Below the pieces are notes generated by a model. The model saw only the letters and a program-made list of their open reading frames with translations, did no database searches and had not been told where the DNA came from. The position numbers and the translations under genes are program-made. A stretch of 62,000 nt of DNA from Symbiodinium natans (lineage: Eukaryota; Sar; Dinophyceae; Suessiales; Symbiodiniaceae): the NCBI GenBank assembly GCA_905221605.1, contig CAJNDS010002657.1, positions 632,501 through 694,500 on the forward strand, written 5' to 3'. Shown here piece after piece: positions 12,001-24,200 of this stretch. Each line of letters begins with the position of its first letter. Positions within the stretch are counted from its first letter, which is position 1.

Positions 12001-15000
12001 GAACAGCTCTCGAAGTTTTTGGTCAAAGCAGCTCAAGTTCAGCAAATGGTGCAAGAAAATACCGCGCTTGAGGCAGCAGAGGAGGTTGAGTTCCTGCAAA
12101 CAAAAACAATCCCTACACAAGAAGCCATGCAAGAGCTGGAAAAGTGGAGGGAATCATTGTCGGACGAGGTGACGTCTTTGGTAAAAGAGTTGGAGGTGGT
12201 GGAACCAACAACTCAAGAAAAGCTGGACAAATTGGCGGAAGAGCCCAATGCACCGGTGATTGAGTACGTTCCCAGTCTGGTGGTGTTTACCCGGAAGCAA
12301 GGGACAGGGAGGCGACGTGCCCGTATCTGTGCATGTGGAAACTTCATTTCGTCAACGGCAGCTACAGAATATGAAGGGCCGAGGTCACTCAGTCGTCACT
12401 CGCTGTACGCTCCAGGTTTAGATTCAACTACGTTCAGGTGTCAAGTGAGGCACGCAGCATATATGGTGTGGATCATCGCTGGCTTAGACATTTCCAAAGC
12501 TTTTCTGACGGCGCCGATGAATAGGGCGCAAAGAGAAGGGCGTCTGGTGGTGGTGCAGCCCCCAAGGGCGGCGGTGAAATTGGGTCTTTGCACAAAGGAG
12601 GAGCGGTGGATTGTGAGAAAGGCCTTGTACGGTTTGGCCGAAAGTCCTGCAGCATGGGTGGAGTGGCGAGACCAACGTCTTCAAGGTATGTCTTGGGTGT
12701 CAAAGGATGGACAAGCAATGAGCTTTCAGAGGTCCAATGCAGACCCAAGTCTGTTCCTTATTATGGCACAAGAAAAGCCGGAAGGTGCAAGCAAGTTGGT
12801 AGGGACAATGGGTCTTTACGTGGATGATTTTTTGATGGCTGGGACTATGACAGTGCTCCGGGAAGCCTTGGAACAGATCAGGAAGGAGTGGAAAACTTCT
12901 GAACCCGAGTTCTGTGGTCCAGGCTGTGGTGATGGATTCCTGAAGTTTTTGGGTGTCCAAATCTGGTATCGAAATGGCAGCTTCTTTCTCAACCAGGAGG
13001 ACTTTGTGAGAGATTTGCTGAACCGAAGAGGGTATCAGATTGATGAAACTGGAAAAGGTAGTAACCTGCCAATGGTGAAAGAAACTCCAGGTGAAGAAGA
13101 GGAGGTGGATATTCCTTCCTTGCGAGCGGCTCAAGGTGCCGTAGGGGAGTTCCTCTGGGTGGCAATCAAAACTCGACCTGATTTGGCGTTCTGCACGAGC
13201 CAGTTGTCTTTGTGGACATCCCGAAGGCCGCGATTTGTGGTTAAAAAGGCTGAGGAGGTTTTTCGATACCTTGCTGCAACTCCAACGTTAGGCCTGACGT
13301 TCGGAGCAATCGCAACATGCGAAAAAGAAAGGAATGAGGTGTTGCGTTATGGACGAGGCGTCAAGGTGGTGGAGTCCTACGCGGATGCCAGCTTTGCAGC
13401 AGGTGAAAATGAAAAGAGCCACTCAGGAGCGGTGGTGGTGTGGGGTGACTGTCCAGTGATGTGGGCAACACAGAGACAATCAACGGTGGCTTTAAGTACA
13501 GCTGAAGCTGAATTACATGCGTCCATAGAGGGAGCAACGATGATTCAGTCGTGCACCCCTATAATTGCCGCTTTGGTTGGAACAGGTGAAGAATCGCTGC
13601 AAAAAGTGCTGTATACAGATTCGGTTTCAACGTGCTCGATCATTCAATATCCTGCTGGAAGCTGGAGGACAAGACACCTGAGAATTCGAGCAGCCGGTGT
13701 CAGGTCTCTGGTGGCTGGTGGACCGTGGTTATATGGTGATAGCGCATCTTCGCGGTGAGTATATGATCGCTGACCTGTTGACCAAGTTGATGAGTGGACA
13801 GGTGTATGCAAAGCAAAAGGCACTTTGGGGTCTCCGACTGTTGGTACAGGGGACTGACTTGAAGAGGGCCTCGCTTGCAATGGCGGTCATGATGGTGGCT
13901 GCATCTCTGCAAGGGATGGCAACTGGTGGCGAAGAAGTGTCAACTGCTGGTTTCTTTTGCTCGGAAGAAGGGGTGCGCAAGGTCGCCAACACATCTACGG
14001 TGATGGTTCTGGCTCAAGGTATTGAAATGGTTATCAACAATTCAGACCTTGTTGCGTATTTGGTGGCAGCAATTATACTCTGGGAATTGGCATGGTGCCT
14101 TTTTCGACGGCTGTATAAATGGCTGTGGGTCAAGAAAGCGGTGGTTATTCCTGCGAGTGCCACTTTGTATACAACAGTGGGTGGGAACTGTATGCACGCA
14201 AGCAGTGACTGTGATGTTCTGCGATATTCACAGCCCAGGGCTAAGACGCTTTGTAAGCATTGCCTCAAGGATGGCTGGGTGGTGAATGCCGAGTTCCTTG
14301 GTGAGGAACGGGCCGCTGGAACGTGAACTTTTCAAGTGCGAGGTGAAGAAATCCTCAACGGTAAAGGATTCGGCCAATGAGCTGAAGGTTCGTCCTGGAT
14401 GACGTAAAACCATAATGTGCATTTCAAGCAGCTGGCTGCCTAAATGGCGGTTTTTGGCCAAAGAACTGCACCTCCAATGTGTCCTAGGAAATCCTAGGAC
14501 AGGGGGAGTGCGGAGCTGCAACTGGTATTGTAGAAAGGAGTTGGTGATGGGAGTTGAAGGGGTCAATGTACCCGGAAATTTTTGGCTCAAGAACTTGGGC
14601 AATGCGCCCTGAGGAAAAGTGTCTTTCTGGGTTTGGTGTTGGTCGGTCCAGGGGATCAAGGGCTTCTGTTGGGGTTGACTGTTTTGTTCCCTGTCCTCCT
14701 TCGGTTGCCCCCCGTATAGGGTTTAGGGTTTAGGGTTTGGGGCGTCAGGATGTTGGCTGGGATCACGGCTTGTGTTTTTTTTTTTTTGCTTGCTGGGGGG
14801 GGGGGGGGCGTGGGGGTGGGGGGGTGGGGGTGGGGGGTTGGGGGTGGGGGGGGGGTTCGCATTTGTTTTTTTCGAGTTTTGTTTCGTGATTGAGTTTTGT
14901 GTTTATATTTATATTCATTTATTGTACTCGAAAACCACGACCTTCTCGAAGAGAGAGGGGCTTGGGGCTGGGTAGGATGGAGGAAGATGAGGACGGAAAG

Positions 15001-18000
15001 AAAGAAAGAACGAAAGGAAGGACCGAAACAGCGACGAAAGAAAAACAGCAGAAAGGCAGACAGAAAGACAGAAGGACAGAAAGGCAGAAAAGGCAGAAAG
15101 GCAAAAAAACAGAAAGACAGCAAGACAGCACGCAAGCAAGCAAGCAGGCAAGCGGAAGGAAGGAAAGAAGGAAGGAAGGAAGGAAGGCAGGGAAAAAACA
15201 ACCAAGAAATCCATCCGAGTTTTGAGTCCAAGCCTAAACCCAAACCTGACTCCTAAAATTAAACAATTGCGGGTTCTGGGAATTTTTGAGCCGTCATGCA
15301 TCTATGATTCTGTGCCAACTGAATGAACATTCAGCAACTTGTTCTTCCACACATGTCAAGCAGTGTTCGATGGGCCGAGTGCAGGTGTCCGAGCCGTCCG
15401 GTTTCTGGGATCTTGCCATATCTTGCCCCATCCCTGGCACCCTCAGTTTTTTGCCCTCTTAGCTGAGCGTTCAGGGCTTCGAGGTGCGGCACAAGATGCC
15501 CAGCACACAAGATTAAGTTCTAGTTGAAACCCATTTACTCGACCCCACTCATCTGAGAGAAGCACGTTGAGTTGCGCCCTGGTGGTTTTGATGCAAGGTG
15601 GTGCATCTTGATTGAAGGTCCATGTCTAGGATGTGTTCGGGAGTGTAGGTTGGGGCGGCTGCTCGAACTTAGGGTGTTTGAATGGGGGGGGGTGGGGAGT
15701 TCAGGCTACAGGGTTTTCACGGCCAGTCCCTCAAATGCTATATAGCTCGGCAGCTGCGCTCGTCCCCAAAAGCCCCTCACCTTATTCCAAAAAAAACCCG
15801 GCAATGCAGGGTCCGATGCAGATGGCCCCAGGGCAGATGGGCGCCCCAGGCCAGATGGGTGCCCCAGGCCAGATGGGAGGCCCAGGGCAGATGATGGGCC
15901 CAGGCCAGATGATGGGTCCAGGCCAGATGGCTGCCCCTGGACAATTGGCTGGTCCAGGGCAGCTTGCCGGCCCAGGGCAGCCGGTCCCACCAGGCCAGAT
16001 GGGCAGCCCAATCCAAACGATGGGTCCTGGCCAGATGGCGCCGACCCCCTATGGGGCGTCATCCACGCAGATGGCCCCACCCGGCACCTACGGCGCGCCG
16101 ATGCAGGTGCCCTGTGGTGATTCTGGATTCGTGTTAAAACGGCACGGTTCTTCGGCTTCGGTTCACTTCGTAGATGGCCTCATACAGTCTTGGGATGAAC
16201 CCAATTTTTGCATGGACATCTCTCAAACTGGCACGAAGCACCAGCTCGTTGTGAGAGACGTGGGCCTCACAACTTCGTCTCTTGCAAACATGCCGGCCCT
16301 AAACCCTCAATTTAAGAGCCTCCGGCTCAAGCCGCCGACCCCGCTGGAGCATAGTTGAGAGGTCTATCCCAGCCTGCTCGGCAGAGTTCTTGGGGTTTAG
16401 GGTTTAGGGTTTCGGGTTTAGGGTTTGGGGTTTGGGGTTTAGGGTTTAGGGTTTAGGGTTTAGGGCCCCATGTCGTATCTGAAATCCTAAACTGCAAGCA
16501 CACATCTGACAAGTAGATGTCTGCACCCCAGTATGCCAACACCTCTCTGCAGCTGAAGCCCTCCCCCAAACCCCTCAGAAACTTCAGTCCTCAACTCCCT
16601 AAACCCTAAACCCTAAACCCCAAACCCCAAACCCTAAACCCTAAACCCTAAACCCTTTTTCTTGATGAACAGGGACCTGGAGGCGCCAGTCCTGTGCAGA
16701 GCTCCATGATGCAGCCGGCGCCGAGGCAAGGGCTGTCCAGCTGTTGGGGGGGTTGGGTTTTGGGGCTCAGGGTTCAGGGTTCAGGGTTCAGGGTTCAGGG
16801 TTTAGGGTTTAGGGTTTAGGGTTTAGGGTTAGGCTTTAGGGTTTAGGGTTTAGGGTTTAGGGTTTAGGGTTTAGGGTTTCGGTTGGCCAAAGGCCTTCTT
16901 GGATTTTTGGTGAACATGGGTTCTTCTCGCTGGCCGCTGAGGTGGAGCCTTTCAGAGCTTTTCCTTGCGGCTGTGGTAGATGGAAGTTGTACTCGAAAGC
17001 TGCTCTCTCTTAGCTCACGAGCATTGTCCTAACGTCAGCGGCAAAACCACATTCATACATCAGACTTTTCCTGAGGTATAAGCCCTAAACCCCGCACTCT
17101 GATAAGCACCTTCGTCCTAGATCCCAAGCCCTCAAAAATCGACAAGCCAAGCCTGGACCCCAGCCCAAAATCCCCCCCGTCATCCGAGGACGGTGGAGGT
17201 GCCTCAGATCCAATACGAGGACCAGGTGGTGCAGGTCCCCATCCAGAAGCAGGCTTCCCACTCTGCTTCGTAATCGGTTTAGGGTTTAGGGTTTAGGGTT
17301 TAGGGTTTAGGGTTTAGGGTTTAAGGTTTGTCCGATTTCCTCGAGATCTTCCGCGAAGACCCTGCAGCCTATGCCGCCTGCGCATCAGAGCAAGAAGCGG
17401 ACCCTGTACTTTAAGAAAACATCTACCAGAATTTTCCCTGAAGCCCAAACACCTGACAACCTGCCTTAAAACCCCGTTGAAGAATCAACAGTGGTCGTGA
17501 TGATTCAGGTTCACGTGCCCATGATCCAGACTGTCCAGAAGACTGTGGAGGTGCCGCAGATCCAGCCCCTTGCCCGAGCAAGATTTAGGGCGTCGAGTAT
17601 GTTGTGTTGCTTTATCTTGGCTTATTAAGTATGCATCTGTTTGGAAAACCTTTTTCTGTTTTTGTGACGATGACTTCCTGGTGTTCTTTTTATCAATGTT
17701 TGATTTTTGACTTCAACATGGTTCATATTCGGAGAAATGTTGTTGTTGTAGTTGTGGTTGTCGTTGTGGCCGTTGCTGTATTCCTCGTTTTAACTTCGGT
17801 TTGTTGTTGGTGGCCATTGCAGTTGCGACTGGCGGGTGGCGGATGGCGGGTGGTGAGTGGCGGGAGGCTGGTGGTGAGTGGTGGTTGTGGTGAGTGGTGG
17901 TTGTGGTCGTCGTTGTGGTTGTTGTGCTGGTTGCTGTCGCTGTTGCTGGCGCTTCCGCTGGCTGCCGCTGGCGTCGCCCTCGCCATCGCTGTCGTGGTCG

Positions 18001-18035
18001 TCGTGGGGCTCGTCGTGGTGCTCGTCGTGGTGCTC

Positions 18036-18106
<71 letters not shown>

Positions 18107-18125
18107 CGTCGCGGTCGTCGTCGTG

Positions 18126-18179
<54 letters not shown>

Positions 18180-18254
18180 GTCGTCGTCGTGGCCGTCGTC
18201 GTCGTGGCGGTCGTCGTCGTGGCCGTCGTCGTCGTGGCGGTCGTCGTCGTGGCG

Positions 18255-18295
<41 letters not shown>

Positions 18296-21200
18296 TGTTA
18301 TTGCCAGTTTTGTCGTTACCACATGTCACTACCAAGGTCATCATCACCATCAGAAGTGGGCCATCCATATCATTGTATATACATGTACATACATGGGTGT
18401 TGATCCAGAGGTACTGCTAAGGATTGCAAAAGAATTTGCATTTCCATGACATGAGAGAATCCGTGAAAGGGTTTAGGGCATAGGAGTGAAAGATCCGCGA
18501 GCAGGCGTGCGAAAGGCATGGTTTTGGCAAGAGTTTTGAAAGACAGGCGAGAGCTCCGCGAAAGTTCCGCACAAGTCTTACATATCCATGGAAAGACCCA
18601 GCCCTCCCTGGACCCGTGACTCCTGAACTCAAGCCTAAGATCATAAGATCACCTCCCTCAAACCACCGCCTTATCGCATGTAGACTGAATAATATTACGC
18701 TCAGCTTTTCCTCAACGCTTCGCAGTTATTGATGCCTCGGCGTGCGCGAAACCTAGGCCACACTTTAAACCGTGTCCCAAATTATATATCCCGAAACCAC
18801 GAATGTGCCGTCCACGTAAGTGAACATTTGTTCTGCTGCAGAAGAGATGTGCGGTGCGCGTGAACGCACCGTTAGGAACGTTTCTTCGTGAGTTACGTTT
18901 AGGGAGTGTTAGGGAATATTGGGTCACCAGCCCGCCTGGGCACAGCCCTCCCTTTCGGACCCCCGAAGTTCAGGGTTCTTGTGAGTCCTAGGCTTGGAGG
19001 CACGAGGTTGTTATCTCCCGAGAGGGTTCCTGATCCTAGCTGAAATCTTAACCCCCAAGCGTAGCACCCAATCCCGAATGCCGCCAACACCCCAAAATCC
19101 CAAAAGCCTACTTCGTGAGGTATATGGACAAGGTGGTTGAGGTGCCAGTGCAGAAGCAGGTGCATGTGCCCCTGGTCCAGACGGCTTTTCGGCAGCAAAT
19201 GGACTATGCCACCATGTACCGAAAGGACCTGAAACCCCGAGGCCTTTCAGTTCTCGATGCCTCAACCCTAAACCCTAAACCCTAAACCCTAAACCCTAAA
19301 CCCTAAACCCTAAACCCTAAACCCTAGTCCACTATTGGGCCTCAGGTGCATCGCCCAGTGGAGGTGCCACAGATCGAGTACATTGACCCTTGGCACAGCA
19401 GCGGCGAAGTCTCGCATGTAGGGATGAGCAGTTTAGGGTTGTTAGGGCCTTTTGAGCTTGCGGCTGGGTGGCAGCAAAGTCCCAGTAGCTCAGGCAGCTA
19501 AATCTGTGGGCACTCATGTACTTGTATATTCTGGACATTCACACACAACCAAGACAGCTATCGAATCTGCGCAATGCACTCGAGCTTAAATCTCTAAGAC
19601 GGACAGTTGGTGGCACATGGCGGACGTACAGGCAGACCCGAATCCTTGCACCGTAGTCCTTAAGCCTTAGGTTCGAGAGCCAAAACTTCCAACCCTTTTG
19701 ACTACTTCCTATGCTGTTTAGGGTTTAGGGTTTAGGGTTTGGGGTTTAGGGTTTAGGGTTTAGGGTTTACTCAGGACCATCACGTGCACATCCCCATTCA
19801 GAAGCACCGCCATGTGCCGGTCCAGATCCCGGTCCAGCGCCCTGTGGAGGCCCAGTCGCTGCGAAAATCAAGTTCAGCTTTCGTAGGGTATGTGTTTAGG
19901 GACGCTAGGACGGCCACTGGCGTCGGGGCTCTCCATCTGCCACACTTCGGGTTGTTCACATCTGGTTTAGTGCTTAAACTTCCGAAAGAACCAACCTTTC
20001 CACCTTCAGAGCTGCCTCTGCCGGAACTGCCTACCACCACTGCAACCACCACCACCGCCAGCACCAGAGCCGGCACAAGCACCATCGCCACCATGCACCA
20101 CCCATACCACCAATACCAGCGCCACCAGCGCCACCAGCGCCACAAGCACCACCATCACCACCACCGGCACCACCAATACCACCAATACCACCAATACCAC
20201 CAATACCACCAAGACCACCAATACCACCAATACCACCAATACCACCAATACCACCAATACCACCAATACCACCAGTACCACCAGTACCACCAGTACCACC
20301 AAGAACACCGCACACCACCACCAGCAAGATCTGACCCTGCGCCCAGTGATCGATCGAAACGTGAAGATTGGCACGCAAGATCACGCAAGATAAGGGCTCG
20401 CGATGGATTGAAAAACTCCACCTCTACCTTGGAGAGACACGAAGTGACCAGGCCAACATGAACGCCCATCAGTCGCTACACTGGCCTCACAATGTTCTCC
20501 AGCGTCAACCGTTTAACGCGTTGAAGATAGCAAGGCCACAAGAACATACAAGAACCACCATCATCATCAGCCTCATCCTCATATTTGTTATCATCGACCC
20601 ATTTGTTTCAGGGGCTCGTTGTTCCTTGCCATCTTTGCTCATGCGACAGGTGCCATGTTACAACCCCCTAACCTCCGTCCCAAACCCACGCCAAGTTTCC
20701 CAAGACCCTTCAATGACTTCCCAGAAACCGCAGTTGTAGGTCAACGTGATCGAGACCACGGAGAAGGTGGTGGACATCCCAATCGTCAAGCAGCGGGAGG
20801 TGCCGCAGGCCAGGTCGTTGTTTGGGATACTTTGTCGTAGTTTTATTCTCAGAGGTTAGAGCGTAGCGTGACAGCCCACCAGTTGCCCCAGATCATACTT
20901 TGTCGAGGTCCAGACCGTTGAGCGAATCGTCGAAGTGCCGATGGTGCTGCCCTGATTTTGGTGTATTTAGGTTGATTGGGGGTTTGGCATCTCGCGACGT
21001 AGGGGGAACCCAAAGCCCTATACTTGCTTAGATTCTCCGGTTTGCGGGGCTCCTTTGTTTCGCCATGATTTCGTTCGCCACGGAAGCATGCCTTAACGTA
21101 ACCGTATCCCCATTCTTTCAGAAGCATCCAGTTGTCGTGTAGCGCAGCACGCTGCTTCGTGCTTGAAAGATTCACTCAGGTGCAGGTGGTCCAGAAGGTC

Positions 21201-24200
21201 GTGGAGATCCCTACGGCGATACCGGGGGGGGGGAGGGTTAGAAGAAGGTTGAAGGAGGTTAAAGGGTTGAAGGTTGGTTTAGGGTTTAGGGTTTAGGGTT
21301 TAGGGTTTAGGGTTTAGGGTTTAGGGTTTAGGGTTTAGGGTTTGGGGTTTGGGGTTTAGGGTTTAGGGTTGAAGGTTTAGGGTTCCGTCATGGCGTGAGA
21401 TTCGGGTTCTTGGGGGGCTGCGGGTCCAGGCTTCCGAAGGCCTGGGGGCTTCGAAGAGCCCCGACACACCCAACGGTTGAAACCTCAAACTTCGCTCCAA
21501 CAGGTTTAGGGTTTAGGGTTTAGGGTTTAGGGTTTAGGGTTTTGGGTTTAGGGTTTAGGGCAGTTCGAGGAAGTCAACCTCAAGATCCCTGGTTGCCAGG
21601 AGGGCCAGACGGTGCAGGGCACTGTAAGGGAAGTTGACATCCCCGCCGAGCCCCGCCGCGAGGATGGGAGGGTCGGGGGGGGGTGTAATATCGGGGTCGG
21701 AAAAATTACGAACAGTCTTCCTTCATGGCCCACATATAAATATACCATAGTGGCCCCCAAAAACCTATTCCAGCTTTGAGGTTCACAGGTTCCTACGGGC
21801 TCCCAAGCCCCCGGGGCTCTAGCGCCCAAAAGCCCAAGTCTCCCCAAAAAGAACCCTTGTCCCAGAAGCCTTCTGTTTTTCAACACCCTAAACCCTAAAC
21901 CCCAAACCCTAAACCCTAGCCCCGGAGCCCGTAAGCCTCCAAGCTCGGCTATTCAGGGCTTAGCGGTTTGGTGGGAGTTGGGAGTCTTGGGTTTTCGGTG
22001 AACCCCTATAAGCCTACAAAACCTAGCCCCCCCAAACTCTTAAGGCCCTAAACTTCTGAGCCCCCTGCAGCGGAGAAACACTGAGCGCAATTTGGGTGTC
22101 TGTGTGTCCAGGTTCCATTTAGGTTACTGTGCGCATTGCTTCAGCAAGATGTAAAGACTCTTGGGGTGTCGGGGCTTTGGGGACTTAAGGAAATTAGAGC
22201 TCCGGTTTTCCAGTGCAATGGGCAGGCAAAAGAGCACTAAACCCTAAACACTAAACCCTAAACGTAGGGATACTTGGGAATAAGTTTTAATTGATCGGTA
22301 CTTAATCCCTATGCAACAGCAAAAATCTCAATCCCTATGCAACAGCAAAAATTTCAATTTTTGTTCCGAGTTCTGTATAGTAAACCCTAAACCCTAAAGC
22401 AAACATGAGACCCAAGCCGGGTTCAGGGTTGCAGGGTTCCAGGTGCTTTGCCTTTCTTGTAGGGCCCTGCCTAGCAACTCACTTGACCCTTTGCTCGTCA
22501 TGCACAGTTCTGGTCAGGAATCACCCCCCCCCCCCCTTCTAGAAGTATACCTGCAGATCCCAAACCTTAAGCCCTAAACCCTAAACCCCATGTTGGCCAA
22601 CGCACCAGCAACATCCCACGCCCGAAGCCATCCCAATTGGGCCTCATGCTGGGTTTCGAGATCGGGGGTTGGGTTTTAGGGTTTAGGGTTTAGCGTTCAG
22701 GGTGAAGGGTTTAGGGTTAAGGGTTATTTAAGGGTAGCCTTGGGGGAGGGTTTGGGAACAGGGGTGGGCCGGGTAGGAGCACCCAACGCAGACCGTCCAG
22801 CAGGCCAGCTGAAGGAAGTGTATCTTTTCCGCCCCTCACTCCAGTTTGCAGGTTCAGGGTTTCAGCTGCTAGCGGAACCTAAACCCTCTAAACCCTCTAA
22901 ACCCTCTGAACCCTCTGAACCCTCTAAACCCTCTAAACCCTCTAAACCCTCTAAACCCTCTAAACCCTCTAAACCCTAAACCCTCAACCCCCTACCCTCT
23001 ACCCTCTAAACCCAAACCTAAACCTGGGGGACCAAGGCCCAGTCGCGCAACGGACAGCCACGGTAAGCTGTAACATGCAGATGACCCTATTACCCCCGGG
23101 TTTAGGGTTTAGGGTTTAGGGTTTGGGGTTTGGGGTTTAGGGTTTAGGGTTTAGGGGCTCCAAGTATACAAATAATACCTACCCTAAGGCTCCAATGTAG
23201 TTCCTTTTTTGGGTTAGTTATAGGGGATTCTAGTATACCACCCCAAAAAAAGGTACTACACAGGAGCCCTCGGGTACGTTGGGTTCTAAAGTCTGTAAAT
23301 AGTACCTACTTTGGGCCATCTGGAGCCTGAGGGTTATGCTAGAATTCCGCAGCGGGCCCGAAACTCCGGCAAGTAGGGAAGAGATCCGACTTCGAGTCAG
23401 GACCTCCGCATAGCTACTATTTGCTGAAGAAGTCCCCCCCCCTCCTCCTCCCCAAACAATCAATAAATGAATTGAAGAAAAATCCCGAATCTTGCTGGGT
23501 TTCTCTTAAGCAAATAACAGTACAATCTTGAATGACATGATGTTGGGCGTTTTGGGGTCCACTTGTTTGATGTGGGCGTGTGCTTACATTCGACGGAAAG
23601 GGCCCCCTAGTTGTAAGGGGTTCAGGGTTCAGTGTTTGGGGTTAGAGTTATAAGGGTCCCGAGTGCATGAGTTTGGTGATAAGTCCCTTAACTAGGCCGT
23701 TAGTCTAGGCATGGGGCCCGGGTCTAGGCGGGGTTCTGCAACTTTGCTTTCCAGATTGCTTTCTAGGTACCTCCACGCAGTTCAATGGCCCCTGTAACCC
23801 TAAACCCTAAACTCTAGACCCTAAACCCTAAACCCTAAACCCTCAACCCTAACCCCTAAGTTTCCGGGTTTCTTTCCAGCGCCCCAAAGGTGCTTGCGTT
23901 CACCCCCAGCCCGAAGAAGCCTAACGCTCTCGGCCCGAAGCACCACCTCAAGCCAACCCCCCGCCCCCCCAGATCCCTCAAGCCCCCTAAACCCTCCTAA
24001 ACCGTCCTAAACCCCCCTAAACCCCCCTAAACCCCCTGAATCCCCCTACACCACACCCCCGAAACCTGAAAGCCCCTACGCAGCAGCGCCGACAACAGGT
24101 CCTGGCTGGGCCCGATCATCCTATGGAGGTGGTCCAGGGAAATGTGGGGGCCTTGGGAGGGTACTGCAACTCTGCGTTGGGCTCCTTCTTTTTGTAAGTT

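Larger units (their letters stand above)
4864..14716 (+). mobile_element. Complete Ty1/copia-type LTR retrotransposon with extra methyltransferase-like and dioxygenase-like domains
   Basis: Seen: two 208-bp direct repeats identical by eye, target duplication taggg, primer-binding site after the 5' LTR, purine tract before the 3' LTR, and gag-protease-integrase-RT-RNase H coding order. Integrase before RT identifies the Ty1/copia superfamily. The element is about 9.85 kb, long for copia because of added domains: a split C5-methyltransferase-like region (8,755-9,430), a 2OG-Fe(II) dioxygenase-like region (11,215-11,730) and a tail after RNase H. LTR identity implies recent insertion. The coding region changes frame three times (near 7,100, 8,945 and 13,690). 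The element lacks telomere-like repeats, unlike everything around it. Confidence 0.92.

Noticed and set aside
15633-16358. 241-codon frame read as one protein
   Set aside because: Only 15,810-16,106 matches paralogous exons; the ends look like intron.
17604-18449. Large frames of poly-Val, poly-Thr, Asp/His and Arg on both strands
   Set aside because: Pure translation of the gtc/gtggtc satellite.
19784-20461. 225-codon frame with HQY repeats
   Set aside because: Only the first about 24 codons are alveolin exon; the rest translates the nonamer satellite and intron.
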